Of a DNA stretch of 8,131 bases, positions 1 to 5,697 are shown in pieces (position 1 is the stretch's first letter; every line of letters begins with the position of its first letter). The notes beneath the pieces were generated by a model that saw nothing but the letters and a program-made list of their open reading frames with translations, ran no database searches and was not told where the DNA came from. Location: the NCBI GenBank assembly GCA_026987085.1, contig JALSNH010000210.1:1-8131 (forward strand). Direction: 5' to 3'. Source of the DNA: Aquificota bacterium. GTDB taxonomy: Bacteria; Aquificota; Aquificia; Aquificales; QOAS01. The translations under genes and the position numbers were made by a program.

Positions 1-1256
1 AATTTGTAAAAGTGGTATTTCAAATAGCGGCCGTCAAAAAAGTAGATAGGGTTGGCCGCATAACCCCAAATTAAAACGCCAAAGTGCAGGTGGTCGCCCA
101 ACGCCAAACCGGTTGTGTCGGTGTGTCCGATTACTTGTCCCTTTTTAACAAAGTCACCCTCTTTGACGGTAAAGTCGTTGAGGTGGCCGTAGAGGGTTTC
201 AACCCCAAATCCGTGGTCGATAATTACCGCATTTCCGTAAATTTTTAGGTGGCCGACAAAAATAACTTTTCCGTTATTGGCAGCAACAACGGGAGCGTGG
301 CGGTATTTAGCCAAATCAAGCCCTTTGTGAAAGGATTCGCTAATTAATTTACCGTTATAGTAGTAAAAACGGTGGTCTCCGTAGCGGGCCATTACCGCAC
401 TACCCGGCAGTTGCAAAAACCTATCCTTTGCATAAAGTTCGGCAGATGAGTTTTTTCCTATCTTCCATAGTTTCTTTTCGTCCTCTTTGCGGTAAACTTC
501 GTTGATGGTTTTAAACTGTTCAACCAAATTCTCCGGTTTGTTGAAGTATTTCAAAACAATTTTTAACAAAGTTTCCTTCGAAAGTGTTATTTTTACTTTA
601 CGGAATTTAACAAGCCTTACAGGAACGGGAACAAATTTCTCAACTTTATTTCCGGCCAAATCCTGAGCCTCAATATAGAAACTTTCGGGAGTTTTTAAGG
701 CAAAGAGGGGAACCGTAAAGGTGGTTTTGTAAACGTTGTTTCCAACCTCAAGGAGGGGAAATGTTGCATTTCCAAACCTTATATAGGCATCTTTTAACTT
801 CTCAGAACTTCTTACGGTAAGAACGCCCGGCTCACCCACTTTAAGGTAATGGGGTTCATCTAATATCTCCAAAAAAGGAGGATTTAAATCTACAGTAAAG
901 GTTTCCTCCAGAAGCTTTTCTTCCTTAAAAGGAAGTTTTAAAATAGCCACCACTTTAACAGGACCATCTGTAAACCCTGCATCTTTTGGTTTTAAAGTAT
1001 AGGAACCTTCATATTTAGAAATAGGACCTTTATAAAGTTCTACCCTTTTACCATTTTGTTCTGCGAATATCCTTATTTCCCCAAATGGTATGTTAAAATT
1101 TGAATTTACTTTGATTTGTAGTGGTGTTTCCAGACCCCATTTTTGCAAGGTAGAAACAACTTCTATATTAACCTTTAAATTGTTGTAGATAAAAAAGATT
1201 CCCCCCAAAAGAATTAACAAAGCTATTAAAAAACTTGCTAAAATTACCTTCCGCAT
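1..1256 (-). CDS. M23-family (LytM-type) zinc metallopeptidase, membrane-anchored, C-terminus cut by window edge
   Basis: The reading frame runs from ATG at 1256 to the left edge, giving 418 codons with no stop. Residues about 4-25 form one hydrophobic segment (ILASFLIALLILLGGIFFIY), a signal anchor that would place the rest outside the inner membrane. Residues about 27-225 are beta-rich and Ig-like (for example DLNPP, then EAQDLAGNKVEKF). The peptidase domain spans about 300 to the end. It shows FHKGLDLA (H310, D314), YGHL (H358) and DHLHFGV (H389, H391). This is the full LytM set: zinc ligands H310, D314 and H391, plus catalytic H358 and H389. Family members cleave peptidoglycan cross-bridges. 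The sequence after HLHFG (NPIYFFDGRYLKYH) resembles the usual tail of Ig-plus-M23 proteins, so few residues should be missing. No clear Shine-Dalgarno precedes the ATG. The family call is firm; the exact cell-wall substrate is unknown. Confidence 0.93.
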   Translation of the reverse strand, partial: MRKVILASFLIALLILLGGIFFIYNNLKVNIEVVSTLQKWGLETPLQIKVNSNFNIPFGEIRIFAEQNGKRVELYKGPISKYEGSYTLKPKDAGFTDGPVKVVAILKLPFKEEKLLEETFTVDLNPPFLEILDEPHYLKVGEPGVLTVRSSEKLKDAYIRFGNATFPLLEVGNNVYKTTFTVPLFALKTPESFYIEAQDLAGNKVEKFVPVPVRLVKFRKVKITLSKETLLKIVLKYFNKPENLVEQFKTINEVYRKEDEKKLWKIGKNSSAELYAKDRFLQLPGSAVMARYGDHRFYYYNGKLISESFHKGLDLAKYRHAPVVAANNGKVIFVGHLKIYGNAVIIDHGFGVETLYGHLNDFTVKEGDFVKKGQVIGHTDTTGLALGDHLHFGVLIWGYAANPIYFFDGRYLKYHFYK

Positions 1257-1325
1257 AAATAAAAAACTCTACTTAGAAAGTTAAAATATACAAAATTAGT
1301 AAGATATTAAATTAATTTCATCTTA
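1257..1325. promoter_or_regulatory. Divergent AT-rich intergenic region between the M23 gene and rnz
   Basis: This 69-base spacer separates two genes transcribed away from each other, so it should carry both promoters. It is extremely AT-rich. I see -10-like strings (TAAAAT at 1282-1287, TATACA at 1287-1292 on plus, TATATT on minus over 1285-1290) but no convincing -35 partner at normal spacing. A perfect inverted repeat TAAGAT (1300-1305) / ATCTTA (1320-1325) ends exactly at the rnz ATG and encloses the palindrome AAATTAATTT (1309-1318). Promoter function is inferred from gene layout, not from a clear consensus. Confidence 0.35.
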
Positions 1326-2246
1326 ATGAAAGGTCAATTCACAATTTTGGGGACCTCTTCAGCTATTCCTACAAAAGAAAGAAATCATCCAGCTATATAC
1401 TTTCAATACGGAGGGGAGGCCCTTCTCTTTGACTGTGGGGAAGGAACCCAAAGGCAGATACAGCTAGCAGAACTTTCCTTTTTTAAAATAAATCGGATTT
1501 TTATAACCCACCTCCATGGAGATCATGTTTTGGGACTGCCAGGTTTACTGCAAACCTTAGATTTCCACGAAAAGGAAAATATCAAAATATTTGGACCTGT
1601 AGGAGTAAAAGAACTCGTAGAACTATCCACAACCAGGTGTTTTTATATAAATACCGAAAAACTTAAAGTGGAAGTTTTTGAATTTGAGGAAACTAATACT
1701 CTTTTTGAAGTTTGTAAAGGAGAAAATTACACTATCAAAGGTGTATTTTTGAATCATAACGTTCCCTGTATAGGTTTCTCTTTTGAGGAAAATCCTCGTT
1801 TTAAGTTCGATAAGAAAAAAGTAAAAAGTTTAGGTTTAAAAGCCCACCACTTTAAGGAGTTGGAAAAAAAGGAATTTACAACCGTAGGAGGAAAAATTTT
1901 TAAAAAAGAGGAACTGGGAAGCTGGCAAAAGGGTTTTAAATGGTGCTATATTACCGATACCTATTATAGTGAAAATATTTTTCTCTTAACCAAAGATGCC
2001 GATTATGTAATTATTGAATGTACATACTTCAATGAAGATGAACTAGCCGAAAGAGCTAAACATCTATCCTTTAATATTTTTAGAAAAAAAATTTATCCGG
2101 TATTCCAGGAACAGGGAGTAAAAAAAATAATTCTCACCCACTTTAGTAGAAGATACAAAGATTTAACCCCCTTCGAAGAAGCTATAAAAAAATACAGAAT
2201 GGAAAATGTAGTATTGGCTAGAGATCTATTGAACTTTACCTTTTAA
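1326..2246 (+). CDS. rnz: Ribonuclease Z (tRNA 3'-endonuclease), short form
   Basis: This enzyme cuts precursor tRNA just after the discriminator base to remove the 3' trailer, as a cytoplasmic metallo-beta-lactamase-fold dimer that uses two zinc ions. The start gives the typical N-terminus FTILGTSSAIPT. Metal-site motifs are all present: HLHGDHVLGLPGLL (H62, H64, D66, H67), NHNVPCIGF (H144), ITDT (D211), the ECT...KHLS segment (H246) and THFSRRY (H272). GP at residues 90-91 opens the GPVGVKELV segment where the family's flexible exosite arm begins. The length of 306 residues matches the short bacterial form (the Bacillus subtilis enzyme is about 307). No Shine-Dalgarno precedes the ATG. The gene stands alone on the plus strand, divergent from the M23 gene and convergent with the U32 gene. 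It is visibly AT-richer than the genes to the right. Confidence 0.97.
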   Translation: MKGQFTILGTSSAIPTKERNHPAIYFQYGGEALLFDCGEGTQRQIQLAELSFFKINRIFITHLHGDHVLGLPGLLQTLDFHEKENIKIFGPVGVKELVELSTTRCFYINTEKLKVEVFEFEETNTLFEVCKGENYTIKGVFLNHNVPCIGFSFEENPRFKFDKKKVKSLGLKAHHFKELEKKEFTTVGGKIFKKEELGSWQKGFKWCYITDTYYSENIFLLTKDADYVIIECTYFNEDELAERAKHLSFNIFRKKIYPVFQEQGVKKIILTHFSRRYKDLTPFEEAIKKYRMENVVLARDLLNFTF

Positions 2247-2299
2247 CACTAGCAACCTCTGTCCTTTCCTTGCAGCTGAAAGTTTACAAAGCAAAGAAG

Positions 2300-2339
2300 A
2301 ACATAAAAAAACTTACTATGTTAGAGAAACTAATCTCTA
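2300..2339. terminator. Weak overlapping hairpins in the convergent rnz / U32 gap
   Basis: The 83-base gap between the two convergent stop codons (2247-2329) has no GC-rich terminator. Two small perfect inverted repeats overlap here: AACATA (2300-2305) / TATGTT (2317-2322), and TAGAGA (2322-2327) / TCTCTA (2334-2339), the latter spanning the U32 stop codon. Read on the minus strand, the second hairpin is followed ten bases later by a run of seven T (2311-2305). The stems are short and AT-rich and the T run is displaced, so termination here is only a possibility. Confidence 0.22.
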
Positions 2340-3571
2340 TACCTTGCAAGGGCTAGTTTTTCTTCTTCCGAAACCGGTCTCATTACAAAAACTTTGTCCC
2401 CCTCACGGACCCTTTCAACAACCTTTAACCCTATACGGGTTGGAGCCTTTGCAACCTCTATAGGTTTTCTATCTATCTGCATACTTTCCACCTTTTGGCG
2501 GACAACTCCTGTTTTTTTACCGATAATGTGGATGGTATCCCCTAACTTCAATTCGCCGGTTTCTATTTTTACTTCGGCAACTCCTATGCGGGGGTAATAC
2601 TTTTCTACGACTCCCACGTAAACCTTCTGTTCGGTTGCTTTTGAACGGTTAATTCCAAAAGAAGGTGCTCCAAAGTAAAAGCCGCCGTCCCAATCACGGT
2701 GGTAAACTTTGCTTACCATTTCTATAAGCTCTTGGCGGAGCTTTTCGTTAAAGGAGCCTTCCAGCAGGGCATCGCGGGCGGTTCGGTAGGCCTTGGTGAC
2801 CATATAAACGTAATCGGGATTTTTGTTTCTACCCTCTATTTTCCAAGCGTCGGCAAAGGTTAGGTATTCGACAATATCGAGCGTCATTAGGTCGGTTGCC
2901 GAAAGTATATAGTCCTCGCCGAGGATAAACTCCCTATTTCCGGCAGTATCGTTGAGGTCCCTGATTTTTACCTCGAACTTGTGTCTGCAAACTTGGTAGC
3001 ATTCGCCTCTGTTTGCGGAAGTTTTAAAAATATCATGACTCAAAAAGCAACGTCCAGAAATTGCCATGCACATAGCGCCGTGAACAAAAATCTCCACCTC
3101 GAGACCGGTATTTTCCTTTAACCTTTTTAGTTGTTCTAAATTCAGCTCCTTAGCGGGAACTATTCTTTTAACTCCGAGCTGTTTAAAAAAGTTTGCACTT
3201 ACTGTGTTGGCTATTCCGGTCATTACCGACATGTGGGTCTCTATACCGAGTTCCAAACTTTTGAGGATTACCGCCATATCCCAACCTATAACTGCGTCTA
3301 TTCCGGTCTCCTTTACGGCGTGCAGAACCTCCTCTACGTAGGGGAGGTCATCGTCGTAAACCATCGAGTTGAGGGTCAAATAGGCCCTAACACCCTTTTC
3401 GGCGGTAAATTCCCTAATCTCTTTTAAATCCTTTAGGGTGAATTTCTTTTTTAAACTCCTCTGGTTGAGTTTATCCAAACCAAAATAGACCGCTTCCGCT
3501 CCCGCCTTAATCGCGGCGGCCAAACTCTCCCAGCTGCCCGCCGGCGCCAAAATTTCCGGTTTTAAAGCCAT
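2330..3571 (-). CDS. U32-family iron-sulfur protein, probably TrhP-like tRNA U34 hydroxylase
   Basis: The protein has 413 residues from ATG at 3571; a TTG codon directly upstream (3574) would add one residue. The N-terminus EILAPAGSWESLAAAIKAGA is the typical start of the U32 barrel. The family signature EIFVHGAMCMAISGRCFLS is complete at about residues 160-178. The four cysteines that bind a 4Fe-4S cluster in characterised relatives are present at C168, C175, C191 and C195 (GECYQVCRHKF). A small beta-rich C-terminal domain follows from about residue 315 (KVYVGVVEKYYPRIGVAEVKI). Although annotated as peptidases, characterised members with this size and architecture include TrhP (YegQ), which makes 5-hydroxyuridine at tRNA U34 using prephenate. 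UbiU/UbiV are related but shorter, and RlhA is longer. A GGAG sits 13 bases before TTG and 16 before ATG, so the start is slightly uncertain. It is the last gene of the thyX-hisC run. The substrate is inferred. Confidence 0.92.
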   Translation of the reverse strand: MALKPEILAPAGSWESLAAAIKAGAEAVYFGLDKLNQRSLKKKFTLKDLKEIREFTAEKGVRAYLTLNSMVYDDDLPYVEEVLHAVKETGIDAVIGWDMAVILKSLELGIETHMSVMTGIANTVSANFFKQLGVKRIVPAKELNLEQLKRLKENTGLEVEIFVHGAMCMAISGRCFLSHDIFKTSANRGECYQVCRHKFEVKIRDLNDTAGNREFILGEDYILSATDLMTLDIVEYLTFADAWKIEGRNKNPDYVYMVTKAYRTARDALLEGSFNEKLRQELIEMVSKVYHRDWDGGFYFGAPSFGINRSKATEQKVYVGVVEKYYPRIGVAEVKIETGELKLGDTIHIIGKKTGVVRQKVESMQIDRKPIEVAKAPTRIGLKVVERVREGDKVFVMRPVSEEEKLALARYRD

Positions 3572-3643
3572 CAATGGGTTTAAATTTCTCCGCTCCTAAA
3601 GAAGTTTTCGATGTTTCTAAACATAGAATGGAAAGGAAAAAGT

Positions 3644-4717
3644 TTACCTTTTGGAGCTTTTAAGCTCCCTTAAAACCCTTTCAAGGGTTTCTAAGAAGAT
3701 ATTATTCTCTTCAGGTTTTCCAATATTTACCCTTAAGCAACCTTCCAACCCGGGTAGGTAGGAAACGTTTCTTATTAGGACTCCCTTTTCGAGGAGCTTT
3801 TTATGGACTGTATCCGCATCGAAAGGTGTTTTAAATAGGAAAAAGTTCGCTTTTGACGGAAAAACTTTAATCCCTTCCATTTTTTGGAGTTCTTTTAAAA
3901 GCCTTTCCCTTTCGGAGATAACCTGTTTTACCGCCCATTTAATAAAATCCAAACCCTCGGTAAGCACTACCTTGGCTATTACCTGCGAGGGATAGGTTAT
4001 ATTAAAGGGAAGTTTTACTTTGAAAAGTTCCTTTATAAAGTTTTCATCGGCTATTAGCGCACCCACCCTTAGGGAAGCTAGTCCTATTTTCGATAGAGTT
4101 CTCAAAACAACTATATTTTCCGAAGGGTCAAGAGCTTTTTCTATATAACTTTCTCCACTAAAATCGTAGTAGGCTTCGTCGGAAACCATTAGAGAAACAA
4201 GTTTCCTTAGACGGTTTAATTTTTCCTTAGAAAAGAGATTCCCTGTGGGATTGTTGGGATAGGAGATAAACATAAGGGCGGGTTTGTAGTTTTCTAAAAT
4301 TTCCGCGAAGCGGCTTTCATCTAAATCTAAATCTTCATTTAGCGGAACCTCGTAAACGGGCCGTCCGAGCGTGTCGGCAACCACCCGATACATTGGAAAG
4401 GTAGGTATTGGATAAGCTATTGCCTCGTAATTTTCACCTATAGCGATGGCCAAATAAAAAATGAGTTCGTCGCTACCGTTGCCAAGAATTATATTTTCCG
4501 GTTTTACTTTCCAAAGTTTGGCCAATATTTCTCTTAGCTCGGTTGCGTAGGGGTCGGGGTAGCGGTTAAATGGAATTTTTGCTATCTCTTCCTTAATTTT
4601 AGCTTTTAATTCTTCTGGAAGGTCGTAGGGTAGTTCGTTGGAAGAGAGTTTTACCTTTGCAGGGGAAGTTTCGGTTTTATAAGCCTTCAGATGGTCTATT
4701 CTTTTGGCAAAAACCAT
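3644..4717 (-). CDS. hisC: Histidinol-phosphate aminotransferase
   Basis: This PLP enzyme of aminotransferase fold type I transfers an amino group from glutamate to imidazole acetol phosphate in histidine synthesis. Seen in order: SSNELPYDLPEEL (the N-terminal substrate-facing segment, about residues 25-37), RYPDPYATELRE, ILGNGSDELI (cofactor phosphate loop, about 77-86), YPNNPTG (153-159), SDEAYYDFS (D180 pairs with the pyridine nitrogen), and RTLSKIGLASLRVG with Schiff-base K210 and phosphate-binding R217. The C-terminal GCLRVNIGKPEEN carries the carboxylate/phosphate-binding Arg. At 357 residues it is full length. It starts 15 bases after the thyX stop, without a Shine-Dalgarno, so it is probably co-transcribed with thyX and possibly translationally coupled to it. 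No other his genes are visible. Closely related aminotransferases can act on aromatic amino acids, but the motif set and length favour HisC. Confidence 0.93.
   Translation of the reverse strand: MVFAKRIDHLKAYKTETSPAKVKLSSNELPYDLPEELKAKIKEEIAKIPFNRYPDPYATELREILAKLWKVKPENIILGNGSDELIFYLAIAIGENYEAIAYPIPTFPMYRVVADTLGRPVYEVPLNEDLDLDESRFAEILENYKPALMFISYPNNPTGNLFSKEKLNRLRKLVSLMVSDEAYYDFSGESYIEKALDPSENIVVLRTLSKIGLASLRVGALIADENFIKELFKVKLPFNITYPSQVIAKVVLTEGLDFIKWAVKQVISERERLLKELQKMEGIKVFPSKANFFLFKTPFDADTVHKKLLEKGVLIRNVSYLPGLEGCLRVNIGKPEENNIFLETLERVLRELKSSKR
3653..3690 (-). repeat. Two adjacent perfect inverted repeats at the 3' end of hisC
   Basis: In plus coordinates the first is GGAGCT (3653-3658) / AGCTCC (3663-3668) around a four-base loop; its arms can be extended by one more pair. 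The second is AAACCCT (3673-3679) / AGGGTTT (3684-3690) around another four-base loop. Both lie within the last 16 or so codons of hisC. On the minus transcript the second one read is followed by AAAAGGTAAACTTTTTCC, so a five-T tract comes about 11 bases after the stem. This could be a leaky terminator, a processing site or an RNA-stabilising element before the U32 gene. The spacing is not canonical for an intrinsic terminator. Confidence 0.45.
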
Positions 4718-4732
4718 TTAAAGGAAAATAGG

Positions 4733-5611
4733 TTAAAGCGCATCCTTTAAAAGGTTGGAAAATTCAACTTTATCCAGTTGGGGTTTCAAAAGTTCCAACA
4801 TCCTTTCGGCGGTCTTTCTAATTTCCCATTGGGCTGCCTTTTCGGTTCGTTTTTTTAGAAAGTCCAAAAGCCAAGGTGTGGGACCCGAAACAACTATGGT
4901 CGATTGCCTGCCGTGGGGAAGGATAAATCTTGCATCTTCTTTTGGTATTTTTAAATCTTCTGTAAGAACCTTATAAAGGTTGTTTGCCATTTTGTCCCAC
5001 GAGCGGAAAAGTTCCTCCGCATTTCCCTTGAAAGAGGGAGGTATCACCGAAAAATTTTCCTTTTCGGAGGCATACCTTTGGCTCCTTTGGGAGAAATTTA
5101 GGGCTGTATGTCTGACCAACTGATGGGTTGCTACCCTTGAAATTCCACTTATGTAGAAGGTAAAATATCCAAAACCTTTATAGGTCCCTCCCAGTAAAAC
5201 GACATTTTCTTTCCTTCCAAGGGATTTTATTGGAACCTCTACCTCGGAAAGTTTTGCAAATACTTCATTCCTTTCACTTTCGGTAAGTTCCTCAAGGTAG
5301 TGGCGTAGGGAAACACCTATATAATCGGGTGCAGACTCGTTCCAGTAGCTCTTAAAGTATTTAGCTCCTATGTAGAGGGCTTTTTCCTTTCCCACCTTTT
5401 TATAAGCAAAGGAGTGGGCAAAAACTGAAAAGTGTTTCCAGTTTGCCAATTTTGATAAAAATTGAGCCCGCTCGCGCGGGGAGGAGACTTTCGGTTCTTC
5501 AAGAAGTTCTTCCAATTTCTTTTTACTATAGCAGACCCTTGCACCTATTGCGGTTAAGGGAAAGGTTTCTATAAAATCCTGCCATGTAAAAATCTCTTTC
5601 ACAGAACCCAT
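4733..5611 (-). CDS. thyX: Flavin-dependent thymidylate synthase, divergent long form
   Basis: ThyX methylates dUMP to dTMP using methylene-tetrahydrofolate, FAD and NADPH. Family landmarks: ARVCYSKK (residues 24-31), HFSVFAH (60-66), FTFYISGISRVATHQLVRH (150-168), the signature RHTALNFSQRSQRY (167-180), EDARFILP (225-232), and R255 followed by AQWEIR (260-265). The probable nucleotide-binding residues S177, R179, R228 and R255 are kept. Oddities: the third Arg of the RHR signature is Thr169, the usual Glu before H66 is Ala65, the usual NxR after VVxx is replaced by GPTPW (243-247), and residues about 70-150 are an insertion. The length is 292, against roughly 220-250 for compact members. It is the first gene of the thyX-hisC-U32 run and divergent from the glycosyltransferase. 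No Shine-Dalgarno is visible before ATG 5611. ThyX membership is firm; normal catalytic activity is likely but less certain. Confidence 0.92.
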   Translation of the reverse strand: MGSVKEIFTWQDFIETFPLTAIGARVCYSKKKLEELLEEPKVSSPRERAQFLSKLANWKHFSVFAHSFAYKKVGKEKALYIGAKYFKSYWNESAPDYIGVSLRHYLEELTESERNEVFAKLSEVEVPIKSLGRKENVVLLGGTYKGFGYFTFYISGISRVATHQLVRHTALNFSQRSQRYASEKENFSVIPPSFKGNAEELFRSWDKMANNLYKVLTEDLKIPKEDARFILPHGRQSTIVVSGPTPWLLDFLKKRTEKAAQWEIRKTAERMLELLKPQLDKVEFSNLLKDAL

Positions 5612-5697
5612 TTAATGGATAAAGGTTAGCTAAACGGACTATCTTAATAAGAGATTAAAAAATTCCCTTATTTAGCTTAAGCTCATTAAGCAAATAG
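5612..5697. promoter_or_regulatory. Divergent intergenic region between thyX and the glycosyltransferase gene
   Basis: This 86-base spacer should carry promoters for both directions, though I find no clear -35/-10 pair. It is rich in short symmetric elements: TTAGCTAA (5626-5633) is a palindrome, AGCTTAAGCT (5674-5683) is a perfect 10-base palindrome, AGCTAAA (5628-5634) is matched by TTTAGCT (5671-5677), and GCTTAA (5675-5680) / TTAAGC (5686-5691) could form a six-pair hairpin with a five-base loop just before the glycosyltransferase start. Clustered TTAGC/TTAAGC half-sites could be an operator, which is inference only. Confidence 0.35.

Noticed and set aside
867..880. CTCC-AAAAAA-GGAG inverted repeat inside the M23 gene
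   Set aside because: It is a four-pair stem within codons for NPPFLE, explained by coding sequence and likely chance.
2247..2329. A strong bidirectional terminator between rnz and the U32 gene
   Set aside because: Only short AT-rich stems are present, and the T run is ten bases from the stem, so I listed it only as weak.
2394..3427. Short plus-strand frames of 64-67 codons opposite the U32 gene
   Set aside because: They are antisense to a conserved coding sequence, have no ribosome site and no family features.
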